Assembly (NCBI GenBank): GCA_035265935.1
Contig: DATFOC010000007.1
Span: 1-31,198 of the forward strand
Direction of reading: 5' to 3'
From: JACDAN01 sp035265935
GTDB lineage: Bacteria; Actinomycetota; Thermoleophilia; Gaiellales; Gaiellaceae
Length of the DNA stretch: 31,198 nt
Shown here one piece after another: positions 14,867 through 22,263 of this stretch. Position numbers and translations under genes: made by a program. A model generated the notes under the pieces. It worked only from the letters and a program-made list of their open reading frames with translations, had not been told where the DNA came from and ran no database searches. Each line of letters starts with the position of its first letter. Position 1 is the first letter of the stretch.

Positions 14867-15879
14867 TGCGGATCCTGCTCGTCTCGCAGATGTACCCGGG
14901 GCCCGGCGACCCCGACCTCGGCGTGTTCGTCCAGGCGCTCGAGGAGGAGCTCGCCGGTCGCGGCCACGAGCTCGAACGGGCAGTCCTGGACAGCCGGGCC
15001 GGGGGCAAGGCGCGCTACCTGCGTCTAGGCCGCGACGCAGTGAGCGCCGCGCGCAGCTTTCGGCCGGACGTCGTGTACGCGCACTTCCTCGTCCCGACCG
15101 GGCTGCTGGCCGCGCTTGCCTCCCGCGCGCCGCTCGTCGTGACCGCTCACGGACGCGACGTCAGGAACATCGGAGCTTTCCCCGGCATTCGGGCCGCCAC
15201 GCGCTACGTGGTGCGCCGTGCCGCCGCCGTCGTTGCCATCTCCCACTACCTTCGTCACGAGCTCGAGACGAAGGTCCCGGAGGCCCGCGGCAAGGTCGAG
15301 GTCGTCGACTGTGGCGTCGACCTGGAGCGGTTCCGCGTCGAGCCCGCACCCGACGGCCCGACCGCGTACCTGTGCGTGGGATCGCTGATCGAGCGCAAGA
15401 ACGTCGTGCGCCTGGCGCACGCCTTCGAGCGGCTCGGCTCGGGCACGCTGACGTTTGTCGGTGACGGACCGCTACGCGGCGCTGTCGAGACCCGCCCCGG
15501 CGTGACCGTCACCGGGCGCGTCGCTCACGACGAGATCCCGAGTCGGGTCGCGCACGCACACGTCGTCTGCCAGCCGAGCCTGATCGAGCCGTTCGGGCTC
15601 GCGCTCCTGGAGGGCATGGCCGCGGGCCGGTCGGTCGTGGCGACCCGGGTCGGCGCCCCGCCGGAGTTCGTCCCGGCGGCAGCCGGTGCGCTCGTCGACC
15701 CGACCGACGTGGAGGACATCACCCGCGGAATGCAGGCCGCCGCTGCTCTCCCCCGGCCGAACGCTGCCGCGCGGGCGGCCGCGGAGGAGCACGACCTCAG
15801 GCGGCAGGTGGATCGGGTGGAGGAGATTCTCCGGAGAGCCGCTCGAGATCGGCCAGGCGACGCTCGACGAGTGGCCTGA
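14866..15879 (+). CDS. Glycosyltransferase family 4-type protein
   Basis: A 337-residue GT-B glycosyltransferase. The N-terminal domain starts VRILLVSQMYPGPGDPDLGVF and contains VVYAHFLVPTGLLAA and VVTAHGRDV. The C-terminal nucleotide-sugar domain has YLCVGSLIERKN, TFVGDGPLRGA and the retaining-enzyme motif PSLIEPFGLALLEGMA (two Glu seven residues apart). The start is the GTG at 14866, inside the TAGTG junction with the mutase stop. The same frame is open far upstream but that part is a shadow of the mutase. Substrate and acceptor cannot be told from the sequence. The last 28 codons overlap an oppositely oriented small gene, and the C-terminus after EEILRRAA looks extended and Arg-rich. Confidence 0.9.
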   Translation: MRILLVSQMYPGPGDPDLGVFVQALEEELAGRGHELERAVLDSRAGGKARYLRLGRDAVSAARSFRPDVVYAHFLVPTGLLAALASRAPLVVTAHGRDVRNIGAFPGIRAATRYVVRRAAAVVAISHYLRHELETKVPEARGKVEVVDCGVDLERFRVEPAPDGPTAYLCVGSLIERKNVVRLAHAFERLGSGTLTFVGDGPLRGAVETRPGVTVTGRVAHDEIPSRVAHAHVVCQPSLIEPFGLALLEGMAAGRSVVATRVGAPPEFVPAAAGALVDPTDVEDITRGMQAAAALPRPNAAARAAAEEHDLRRQVDRVEEILRRAARDRPGDARRVA

Positions 15880-16039
15880 CCGTTTCCTCGAGGCCCGCTT
15901 CGCGCGCGACCTCGAGGGCCTGCTCGTAGCTTCCGCGCACCTTCTCGGGAGCGACGCCCTGCTTCAGTCGGTTGTCGCCGGTGACGAGGAGTTTCTGGAT
16001 TTGCTCACGAACGTCCTCAGACGTCACAAATCGCACCAT
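15797..16039 (-). CDS. Small helical protein of unknown function
   Basis: An 80-residue protein, not recognised. Its composition is orderly: FVTSEDVREQIQKLLVTGDN, then ALEVAREAGLEETVRP and LVERRLADLERL form three amphipathic helices, followed by a short proline tail. Hydrophobic residues recur every three to four positions, as expected for a real small helical bundle and unlike most antisense frames here. The ATG at 16039 faces the receiver-protein gene across 27 bp, so the two may share a divergent promoter region. The last 83 nt overlap the end of the glycosyltransferase gene on the other strand. I judge it a probable gene, less sure than its neighbours. Confidence 0.6.
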   Translation of the reverse strand: MVRFVTSEDVREQIQKLLVTGDNRLKQGVAPEKVRGSYEQALEVAREAGLEETVRPLVERRLADLERLSGESPPPDPPAA

Positions 16040-16066
16040 AACGTGCGAAAATTCAGACCCTTCCTT

Positions 16067-16459
16067 ATGGAAACTGCTGCCGCCCTGCCGAGCGAGATCG
16101 GCGTTCTCGTCGCTGACGACGAGCCGCTATTCGTCGAGATGATCCAGGCGATGCTGTCCTCGGAGGACGGGATCGGCGTCCTTGCCACGGCGAGCGACGG
16201 GCGTGCTGCGGTCTGCCTCGCCACCGAGCTCCGGCCGGACGTGATCCTCATGGACGTGAGCATGCCGATCATGGACGGGATCGACGCCACGGCCCGGATC
16301 AGGGAGCGCGACCCAAATGCCTGCGTCCTCATCCTGACCGGAGGGACGACGCCAGGCGACGTCGATCGCGCGCGCAAGGCGGGCGCCGCCGCGTACATCA
16401 CCAAGGACCGGATCTCAACCGATCTGATCACCGAGATCCGCAGCCTGGGATCCAAGTAA
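16067..16459 (+). CDS. Stand-alone response-regulator receiver protein
   Basis: A 130-residue CheY-like receiver domain with no output domain. The acidic pair D17-D18 (VADDEP), the phosphoacceptor D63 (ILMDVSMPIMDG), T91 (LILTGG) and K113 (YITKD) are all in place. After the receiver the chain ends within about 15 residues, so it acts by protein contacts or phosphotransfer. The ATG at 16067 is chosen because the receiver starts 11 residues later; the frame is open upstream without family similarity. It is divergent from the small helical gene at 15797-16039 and is followed 21 bp later by secG. No partner histidine kinase adjoins it. Confidence 0.88.
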   Translation: METAAALPSEIGVLVADDEPLFVEMIQAMLSSEDGIGVLATASDGRAAVCLATELRPDVILMDVSMPIMDGIDATARIRERDPNACVLILTGGTTPGDVDRARKAGAAAYITKDRISTDLITEIRSLGSK

Positions 16460-16466
16460 CCGCTGG

Positions 16467-16472
16467 TATCCT
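16467..16472 (+). promoter_or_regulatory. -10 box (TATCCT) of secG
   Basis: TATCCT ends 8 nt before the GTG start at 16481. The spacing implies a very short or absent 5' leader for secG. Confidence 0.4.
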
Positions 16473-16480
16473 CGTCTGCC

Positions 16481-16720
16481 GTGCTGCTCTTTCAGTTCTC
16501 TCAGGCCGGGCTGGTCTTCGTCCACTTCATCATCTCGATCGCGCTGATCGTCCTCGTGCTGCTCCACTCGGGGCGCGAGGCCGGCCTCGGCGGAATGGGC
16601 TTCGTGCCCACGTCGCAGGGTGGAACGCACATCGTCGAGCGGAACCTGACCAGGGTCACGATCGTCGTCGCCCTGATGTTCGGGCTGAACACGATCCTGC
16701 TCTTCCGCGTCCTCGAATAA
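16481..16720 (+). CDS. secG: Protein translocase subunit SecG
   Basis: A 79-residue membrane protein with two hydrophobic helices (about 8-28 and 56-76) joined by the conserved cytoplasmic loop HSGREAGLGGMGFVPTSQGG. This loop is the SecG signature (LLHSGxxxGLG). It is an accessory subunit of the SecYEG channel that aids SecA-driven export. The start is a GTG preceded by a -10 box only 8 nt away, so there is hardly room for a ribosome site. It is followed by tRNA-Leu in the same direction, 29 bp after its stop, an arrangement common in actinobacteria. Confidence 0.93.
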   Translation: MLLFQFSQAGLVFVHFIISIALIVLVLLHSGREAGLGGMGFVPTSQGGTHIVERNLTRVTIVVALMFGLNTILLFRVLE

Positions 16721-16734
16721 CGGCGCACCGCGGC

Positions 16735-16740
16735 TACACT
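16735..16740 (+). promoter_or_regulatory. -10 box (TACACT) of tRNA-Leu
   Basis: GGCTACACT lies 9 nt before the first base of the tRNA. The distance fits a short 5' precursor. Confidence 0.5.
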
Positions 16741-16749
16741 GACATCCGC

Positions 16750-16835
<86 letters not shown>

Positions 16836-16838
16836 TCA

Positions 16839-16858
16839 GGGCCCCGGAAGGGGCCTTT
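16839..16858 (+). terminator. Rho-independent terminator after tRNA-Leu
   Basis: GGCCCC-GGAA-GGGGCC, extended by a G-T pair and followed by TTT, begins 4 nt after the tRNA. Confidence 0.7.
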
Positions 16859-16889
16859 CGCATTCCTTGACGGCGTCCGGCCGCCTCGC

Positions 16890-16895
16890 TACCGT
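16890..16895 (+). promoter_or_regulatory. -10 box (TACCGT) of lexA
   Basis: CGCTACCGT precedes the SOS box by 3 nt, so the predicted transcription start falls inside the LexA operator. Confidence 0.45.
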
Positions 16896-16898
16896 GAT

Positions 16899-16912
16899 CG
16901 AACACATGTTCG
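16899..16912. promoter_or_regulatory. LexA operator (SOS box)
   Basis: CGAACACATGTTCG has the CGAAC-N4-GTTCG form of the SOS box of Gram-positive bacteria and actinobacteria. It lies 16 nt before the lexA start and over the presumed transcription start, so LexA should repress its own gene. Confidence 0.85.
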
Positions 16913-16928
16913 CGAGAGGAGGCACCCA

Positions 16929-17546
16929 GTGACCGAGCGGCAGCGCGCGATCCTCGAGTTTCTGCACGACTACGTCGACGAGCACGGCTATCCGCCCACC
17001 GTCCGAGAGATCGGCGAGGCCGTCGGCCTGCGGTCGCCCTCGACGGTGCACGCGCACCTCGCCCAGCTCGAGCGGGCCGGAGCGCTGCGGCGCGATCCGA
17101 CGAAGCCGCGCGCGATCGAGCTCACCGATCGCCGCCGGCCAGGGCAGCCGGATGAGGTAGAGGTGCGACGTCTTCCTCTCGTCGGTCAGATCGCGGCGGG
17201 CGGGCCGCTGCTCGCGGAGGAGAACGTCGAGGAAGAGCTCGGGGTGCCCGAACCACTGTCCGCGGGCGCCGACTTCCTCCTGCGCGTGAAGGGCGACTCG
17301 ATGATCGAGGCCGGGATCCTCGACGGCGACATCGTGGTCGTGCAGCGGCGGGAGGACGCACGCAACGGCGAGATCGTGGTCGCGCTCGCCGGTGAGGACG
17401 AGTCGGCAGACGAGGCGACCGTCAAGCGGTTTTTCCGCGAGGACGGACGAGTCCGGCTGCAGCCCGAGAACAGCGCGCTGGAGCCGATCTACGCGCCCTA
17501 TGTCCGAGTGCTCGGCCGGGTCGTGGGGGTGTTCAGGAGGGTCTGA
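16929..17546 (+). CDS. lexA: SOS repressor LexA
   Basis: A 205-residue repressor and self-cleaving protease. The winged helix-turn-helix is at about 1-68 (YPPTVREIGEAVGLRSPSTV). The cleavage site Ala90-Gly91 (QIAAGGP), the catalytic Ser124 (VKGDSMIEAG) and Lys166 (EATVKRF) are all present. After DNA damage, RecA filaments trigger self-cleavage and induce the SOS genes. The GTG at 16929 follows AGAGGAGG at about 16914-16922. The operator upstream shows autoregulation. Its stop overlaps the start of the zinc-ribbon gene (TGATG), so the two are cotranscribed and the small protein would be SOS-induced as well. Confidence 0.97.
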   Translation: MTERQRAILEFLHDYVDEHGYPPTVREIGEAVGLRSPSTVHAHLAQLERAGALRRDPTKPRAIELTDRRRPGQPDEVEVRRLPLVGQIAAGGPLLAEENVEEELGVPEPLSAGADFLLRVKGDSMIEAGILDGDIVVVQRREDARNGEIVVALAGEDESADEATVKRFFREDGRVRLQPENSALEPIYAPYVRVLGRVVGVFRRV

Positions 17547-17746
17547 TGGAGCCCGTCCGGTCGTTCAACCGCACGCTCGACCAGGAGCTCGTCGCGCTCA
17601 TGCGCGGGGTGAGCCTCGAATGCGTGCTGTGCGGCGAGTTCGTCCTGCGTTCGGCCGGGACCGTGTGCTGTCCCGAGTGCGGCTTCAGGCTCCGGGACGA
17701 ACGCGTGCAGAAGGACGGTCTGCAGCTCGGCCGCCGAGCCGGCTGA
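17546..17746 (+). CDS. Small zinc-ribbon protein downstream of lexA
   Basis: A 66-residue protein with a helical N-terminus (SFNRTLDQELVALMRG) and a treble-cysteine ribbon: C26-x2-C29, then C41-C42-x2-C45. One four-cysteine zinc site fits, with the fifth Cys spare. It begins within the lexA stop codon (TGATG), so translation is coupled. It should therefore be under LexA control, by inference. Function is not known. The end converges on the methyltransferase gene with a 9-bp gap. Confidence 0.75.
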   Translation: MEPVRSFNRTLDQELVALMRGVSLECVLCGEFVLRSAGTVCCPECGFRLRDERVQKDGLQLGRRAG

Positions 17747-17755
17747 GGCGGACGA

Positions 17756-18487
17756 TCAGGGCTTGCGCCCAACGAAGATCGCCCAAGCCAAGAGCCCGCG
17801 CCGCCACTGGAGATACCGCTCGCGGTAGTGGCGGCCACGCTCTCGAAACTCGTCGGCGTCGGGGTCGTCGGGATTCTCGCGCAGCCAGTTCTCGAGTGTC
17901 AGCCAGTGCAGAGACTCGTACCGGTCCCAGTCGTGGTCGGACGAGGCGATGACACCGACGGGCGCGAGGCCCGCATTCTCCAGCGTCTCGACGGTCTCGG
18001 TGAGGGTCAGGAAGTCCTCGCCGGGCTCGTTTTCGAATTCTGACGGAAGCGGCCAACGACGCCAGTACGGCTCGCCAACCGCGACGTATCCGCCGGGTCG
18101 TGCCCACTGGGTCATCCCGGCCAGCGCTCCGGCGAATCCGTCCCAGACGAAGGACGCTCCCAGGCAGAGGACCGCCTCGTAGGCCTCGTGCTCAGCTGCA
18201 AAGTCTCGAGCATCGGACTCAACGACCTCGATCAGGCGCTCCAGGCCCGCGTCAGCGATTCGCGCCCTGGCTGCCGACGCGAACTCGGCGGCTCGCTCGA
18301 CGCAGGTGATCCGGCAGCCGTAGGACGATGCGAGGATCAGCGCGGGGCCGCCGCGGCCAGCCGCGAGATCGAGCACGCGTGAGCTCGGGCCTAGCTCGAG
18401 GTACCTGCCGAGGAGCCGGATCTTCTCTGGGCTGGTCGGGTTCTGGAGCTCATGCCGACTCTCGATGACGGCGTACCACCAGGGCAT
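17756..18487 (-). CDS. SAM-dependent class I methyltransferase
   Basis: A 243-residue Rossmann-type methyltransferase. Motif I is VLDLAAGRGG (38-47), followed by the acidic end of strand 2 (CRITCVERA) and VVESDARDF. The later strand AVLCLGASFVWDG fits motif IV, and WARPGGYVAVGEPYWR fits the post-motif loop. The C-terminus is rich in Trp and Arg (YRERYLQWRRGLLAW). The substrate is unknown. The ATG at 18487 follows AGGTGTG; a GTG at 18496 in frame has no ribosome site. It diverges from rnpB, whose promoter lies 54 bp away. Confidence 0.88.
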   Translation of the reverse strand: MPWWYAVIESRHELQNPTSPEKIRLLGRYLELGPSSRVLDLAAGRGGPALILASSYGCRITCVERAAEFASAARARIADAGLERLIEVVESDARDFAAEHEAYEAVLCLGASFVWDGFAGALAGMTQWARPGGYVAVGEPYWRRWPLPSEFENEPGEDFLTLTETVETLENAGLAPVGVIASSDHDWDRYESLHWLTLENWLRENPDDPDADEFRERGRHYRERYLQWRRGLLAWAIFVGRKP

Positions 18488-18540
18488 GCGGCACACACCT
18501 TAGGCCGGTTCCGGCGCCGAGCAGCCAGAAGAAGCCGGGC

Positions 18541-18546
18541 TACAAT
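18541..18546 (+). promoter_or_regulatory. -10 box (TACAAT) of rnpB
   Basis: GGGCTACAAT ends 7 nt before the predicted 5' end of the RNase P RNA. A -35 box is not clear. Confidence 0.65.
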
Positions 18547-18553
18547 TCGACGT

Positions 18554-18909
18554 GCAGGCCGGGTGACCGCGGGCCGGCTTCGAGCCGGTCCGAGGAAAGT
18601 CCGGACACCGCAGGGCAGGACGCTGGGGAAATCCCAGACGGCGAAAGCCGATGGAAAGTGGCACAGAAAGGAAACCGCCAGAGGCGAGAACAACTCTCCG
18701 GAGACGCCTAGGGTAAGGGTGAAAAGGTTGGGGTAAGAGCCCACCAGCATCGCGGTGACGCGATGGCTAGCCAAACCCCGTCCGGTGCAAGGCGAAGCAG
18801 GCTCCGTCGACGCTGCCCGCCGAGGAGCCGGGTGCGCCGCTCGAGCCGTCGGGAAACCGCCGGCCTAGAGAGATGGTCATCCAAGACAGAATCCGGCTTA
18901 CAGGCCTGC
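18554..18909 (+). ncRNA. rnpB: RNase P RNA, bacterial type A
   Basis: About 356 nt of the catalytic RNA that trims tRNA 5' leaders. The universally conserved blocks are in order: GAGGAAAGTCCGGAC (near 18592), GGAAACCGCC, GGGTAAGGGTGAAA, GGTAAGAGCCCACC, the AACCCC...GGTGCAA core, and finally AGAATCCGGCTTACAGG. GCAGGCC at 18554-18560 pairs with GGCCTGC at 18903-18909 to form helix P1 and so sets both ends. A strong -10 box lies just upstream and a terminator just downstream, so it is a single transcription unit. Confidence 0.95.
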
Positions 18910-18913
18910 TACA

Positions 18914-18938
18914 GAGAGAGCCCCCCGGGGGCTCTCTC
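18914..18938 (+). terminator. Terminator of rnpB
   Basis: An 11-bp stem (GAGAGAGCCCC/GGGGCTCTCTC) with a 3-nt loop is followed by CATTTCTGT, 5 nt after the RNA. Confidence 0.8.
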
Positions 18939-18964
18939 CATTTCTGTAGCCTCGCTCGTCCCGC

Positions 18965-20101
18965 ATGACGGCCCTCCTTTTCTACGGCGACACCGAGCGT
19001 TCACCCGCCATGCGCCACGAGCTCCCGGTCACGATCGGAGACCCATTTTTGCTCGGGATCGTGGACGGTCGGCTCCACGTCATGACCAGCGGCCTCGAAC
19101 GGACACGGATCGAGGCAGCGGTGCCCAACGCAGTCCTCTACGACTACGACGAGCTCGGCTTTCGCGAGCTCCTCGAGTCCGGCATCAGCCGGCACGAGCT
19201 CGAGTTGGAGCTTGCCTCGCGTGCGGCTGCCGCGATGGGGATTCGCGTGGCGACCGCCGACCCGGACATGCCCGTTGCAGTTGCCGACCGGCTGCGAGCC
19301 GACGGCATCGTCCTCCATCTGGACGACGAGGCAATCGCCGCCAGGCGCCGGGTGAAGTCCGCGCTGGAGCTGGCCGGCACGCGGCGGGCGCAGATCGCGG
19401 CCGAGGCAGGGATGAGCGCCGCGGCGGCGCTGCTACGGCGGTCGGAGCGCGACGGCGACCGGCTCAAGCTCGACGGAGCGGTCCTGACGGCCGAGGCCGT
19501 TCGCGCGGCGGTCCGCGACGCCTGCCAAGCACACGCCGCGCCGGCGCCGCCGGACATCATCGTCTCCTCGCCGTGGAGCGGGTTCGGTCACGACCCCGGC
19601 TCCGGCCCGCTGCCCGCCGACCTCCCGATCGTGATCGACCTCTGGCCCCGCGACGAGATGTCGGGGTGCTGGGCGGACATGACGCGGACGTTCGTCGTCG
19701 GGGAGATCAGCGAGCAGGTGCGCTCGATGGAGGCTCTCGTGCTCGAGGCGATCGAGCGGACGAGGGAGGCGGTGGCGCCGGGGATCACCGGCCGTGAACT
19801 GCACGACCTGGTATGCGATGTGTTCGAGCCGGCCGGGTATCGCACTCAGCGAAACGGCCCGGGCGAGGATCCGAAGGAGGGCTTCCAGTTCTCGCTTGGC
19901 CACGGCGTCGGCCTCGCTGTTCACGAGCCTCCAGGTCTGGGCCGGACGGGCCACGGCCCGCTGGTCGCCGGAGACGTCATCGCGATCGAGCCGGGCCTGT
20001 GGGTGCGCGAGATCGGTGAGGTGCGGTTCGAGGACCTGCTCCTCGTGAACGAGGACGGAGGCGAGACACTCACGCAGTACCCGTACGACCTCAGTCCCTA
20101 G
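18965..20101 (+). CDS. M24 family metallopeptidase (Xaa-Pro aminopeptidase-like)
   Basis: A 378-residue protein with a creatinase-type N-terminal domain (1-130) and a pita-bread catalytic domain. The five metal ligands are visible: D225 (VIDLWPRD), D238 (CWADMTRTF), H313 (LGHGVGLAVHEPP), E342 (AIEPGLW) and E356 (VRFEDLLLV). The second His of the active site is H320. Family members cut N-terminal residues before proline; some act on other small amides. The start lies 12 nt after a TAGCCT box that follows the rnpB terminator. The gene is probably monocistronic. Confidence 0.92.
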   Translation: MTALLFYGDTERSPAMRHELPVTIGDPFLLGIVDGRLHVMTSGLERTRIEAAVPNAVLYDYDELGFRELLESGISRHELELELASRAAAAMGIRVATADPDMPVAVADRLRADGIVLHLDDEAIAARRRVKSALELAGTRRAQIAAEAGMSAAAALLRRSERDGDRLKLDGAVLTAEAVRAAVRDACQAHAAPAPPDIIVSSPWSGFGHDPGSGPLPADLPIVIDLWPRDEMSGCWADMTRTFVVGEISEQVRSMEALVLEAIERTREAVAPGITGRELHDLVCDVFEPAGYRTQRNGPGEDPKEGFQFSLGHGVGLAVHEPPGLGRTGHGPLVAGDVIAIEPGLWVREIGEVRFEDLLLVNEDGGETLTQYPYDLSP

Positions 20102-20261
20102 TCCCTCACGAGCGTCTCATCCGGCCGCTGATGATCGCCGCCGCCAAGGGCGTCGGCCCGGTCCGCGCGCTCGGGCTCTCGGGTGGCGTGAAGCGAGAGG
20201 AGTTGATCCGCTTACGCGGGGCGTGATTGGGCAGGCGGACGCCGGAGCGGACGGCGACGGC

Positions 20262-21509
20262 CTACCGCTTGGGGATCGAAAGCCAGATATCCGCCCTGTC
20301 GCGCGCGGCCTGCGCCGAGCCTCCGTGCGCCTCCGCGATCGAGGAGGCCAGGGCGAGACCGAGTCCCGCGCCGCCGCTTGTCCTCGCGGGGTCCCCGCGG
20401 CTGAAGCGCTCGAACGCATGCGGGAGAAAGTCGGGAGGCAGGCCGGGGCCCTCGTCATGCACATGCAAGTCGACGGCGCCGTCGCGCTCGACGGCCTCGA
20501 GCCGGATCACGCCGGTGCCATAACGAAGCGCGTTGTCCACGAGGTTTCCGAGCGCCTGCTCCAGGCGAAGCCGGTCGGCGTCGAGGAGCACGGCGTGCGC
20601 GTTCTCCGCCTCGATCGAGCGCCCGGCAGCCTCCGCGCGGGTCCGGAACGCCTCGCGAACCGCGTTGAGCAGCGCGTCGGCGCGAACGGGCTCGCGGCGC
20701 AGCGGCAAGCGCCCGTCATCTGCCTGCGCGAGAACGAGGAGATCCTCGGCGAGACGGACGAGCCGCTCGGTCTCCGTGCTGGCCGACCGGACCATCTCTT
20801 CCAGCTCCGGCCCCGTTCGCGGCTTGCGCAGCGCGAGCTCGAGCTCGGTCTGGAGCAGCGCCAGCGGCGTGCGCAGCTCGTGGCTCGCGTCCGCGACGAA
20901 GCTCCGCTCGCGCTCGATAGCCCGCTCGAGGCGCCTGAGCATCTCGTTCAGCGTGGCCGCGAGGCTGGAGATCTCGTCCTTCGCCTGCCCTTCGGGGAGC
21001 CGGCGCCCCGGCTCCGAGCCCGAGATCGCGGCGGCCTCGGAGCGCATCGCCTCCACCGGTCGGAGCGCAGCGCCGGCGAGCCAGTATCCGAGCAGCGAAG
21101 TGAGCAGAAGCGCGATCGGCCCGACGATGAGCAGCTGCGTCAGCAGCTCGGAGAGCGCCTCGTCGCGGTCTGCGAGCGAGGCTCCGACCAGCACCGTGCG
21201 TCTGCCGAGGTCGATCTCGACAGTCGTGCCTCTTGTCCTCGTCCCACCCTCGATGCGGTCGCGCGGCACGGCCGAGCTCCTTCCGGCGACAATCGTCGTG
21301 AACCCCTCCTCGTCGGCGCGACGGCCGGTCTCGCCTGTCCGCGCGAGCGCCACGGCGTCGGCAAGACGCGCGTCGAGCGCCTCCTCGATCCCTTCGTCGA
21401 GCGACGACTGGAGGCGGAAGTAGACGAATGCACCGGTTGCGGCGAGGACAACGGCCATCGCGACGGCGAAGGCCAGCGTGAGGCGCGCGCGGATCGGGAG
21501 ACCGCTCAT
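20262..21509 (-). CDS. Two-component sensor histidine kinase (OmpR-type partner)
   Basis: A 415-residue membrane kinase. Transmembrane helices lie at about 10-32 and 124-146, and enclose an extracytoplasmic sensor of some 90 residues. A HAMP linker (about 147-200) follows. The HisKA domain has the phosphoacceptor H210 in FVADASHELRTPL. The HATPase domain shows the N box (GNLVDNALRYG), the G1 box (VHDEGPGLP) and the G2 box (GGAGLGLALASSIAEAHGG). Its ATG overlaps the regulator's stop by 4 nt (ATGA), so translation is coupled. The signal is unknown; the divergent PepSY gene suggests an envelope or divalent-ion cue, by analogy. Confidence 0.93.
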   Translation of the reverse strand: MSGLPIRARLTLAFAVAMAVVLAATGAFVYFRLQSSLDEGIEEALDARLADAVALARTGETGRRADEEGFTTIVAGRSSAVPRDRIEGGTRTRGTTVEIDLGRRTVLVGASLADRDEALSELLTQLLIVGPIALLLTSLLGYWLAGAALRPVEAMRSEAAAISGSEPGRRLPEGQAKDEISSLAATLNEMLRRLERAIERERSFVADASHELRTPLALLQTELELALRKPRTGPELEEMVRSASTETERLVRLAEDLLVLAQADDGRLPLRREPVRADALLNAVREAFRTRAEAAGRSIEAENAHAVLLDADRLRLEQALGNLVDNALRYGTGVIRLEAVERDGAVDLHVHDEGPGLPPDFLPHAFERFSRGDPARTSGGAGLGLALASSIAEAHGGSAQAARDRADIWLSIPKR

Positions 21510-22177
21510 TCGTCCCGGAGCCGGTAGCCCGACCCGCGGACGGTTTCGAGCGACTTCCGCCCGAAGGGGCGGTCCACCTTCTCGCGGAGGTAGCGGACGT
21601 ACACGTCCACGACGTTCGAGCGGTTCTCGTAGGCGTAGTCCCAGCAGTGCTCGAGCAGGTAGAGGCGGGAGAGAACCTGGCCCGGCCGGCGCATGAATGT
21701 CTCGAGCATCCGGAACTCCTTCGTCGAGAGCTGGAGCTCGGTGTCCCCTCGCCAGGCCTGCTGCGTCGCGGGATCGAGGCGCAGGTCTCCGACCTCGAAC
21801 ACGGCCGGACGCTCCACAGCGGGTCGGCGCGCAAGCGCCCGAAGGCGCGCCAGCAGCTCCGCGAACGAGAACGGCTTCCTCAGGTAGTCGTCGGCGCCCG
21901 CATCCAGTCCGGAGACGCGGTCCTCGACGGAGTCGCGCGCGGTGAGCATCAGGACCGGTGACCAGGTCCCCGCCTTCCGAAGCTCTCGGCAGACGTCGAA
22001 GCCGTTCCGACCGGGGAGCAGGACGTCGAGGACGATTGCGTCGTACTCGACCGCCTGTGCCATCCAGAGCGCGTCGTCTCCCGTCGCAGCGACGTCGGCG
22101 CTGTAGCCCTCCTCCGAGAGGCCGCGGCGGATCAGCCCTGCCATCTTGGGCTCGTCCTCCACGACCAGCACCCGCAT
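21506..22177 (-). CDS. OmpR/PhoB-family response regulator
   Basis: A 223-residue regulator. The receiver domain holds the acidic pocket (VVEDEPKM), phosphoacceptor D51 (IVLDVLLPGRNG), the Thr switch (LMLTARD) and Lys (YLRKPF). The winged-helix domain carries LSTKEFRMLETFMRRPGQVL, NVVDVYVRYLREKV and TVRGSGYRL at the end. The ATG at 22177 is preferred over the TTG at 22183 in frame. It is cotranscribed with the kinase gene and divergent from the PepSY gene. The repeats at 22201-22231 in the shared promoter region are a likely binding site for it. Confidence 0.94.
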   Translation of the reverse strand: MRVLVVEDEPKMAGLIRRGLSEEGYSADVAATGDDALWMAQAVEYDAIVLDVLLPGRNGFDVCRELRKAGTWSPVLMLTARDSVEDRVSGLDAGADDYLRKPFSFAELLARLRALARRPAVERPAVFEVGDLRLDPATQQAWRGDTELQLSTKEFRMLETFMRRPGQVLSRLYLLEHCWDYAYENRSNVVDVYVRYLREKVDRPFGRKSLETVRGSGYRLRDE

Positions 22178-22200
22178 GGACAAAATGGTCGCAGGGCAGA

Positions 22201-22231
22201 GATGAGAGCGGGATGAGATGCCGCTCTCATC
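22201..22231. promoter_or_regulatory. Probable response-regulator operator
   Basis: GATGAGAGCGG and its perfect inverse CCGCTCTCATC are separated by 9 bp. Within this, ATGAGA repeats directly at 22202 and 22213, an 11-bp step typical of OmpR-family dimers. It lies between the regulator and PepSY genes. Confidence 0.6.
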
Positions 22232-22251
22232 ACTATTTCACGTCACCTCGC

Positions 22252-22257
22252 TACCTT
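22252..22257 (+). promoter_or_regulatory. -10 box (TACCTT) of the PepSY gene
   Basis: CGCTACCTT ends 6 nt before the ATG at 22264, which suggests a leaderless message driven from just beyond the operator. Confidence 0.45.
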
Positions 22258-22263
22258 CGGGCC

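Noticed and set aside
20131..20226. A 31-codon frame (MIAAAKGVGPVRALGLSGG and on) between the M24 peptidase and the kinase gene
   Set aside because: It has no ribosome site and I do not recognise it. It could be the tail of a lost gene but cannot be supported.
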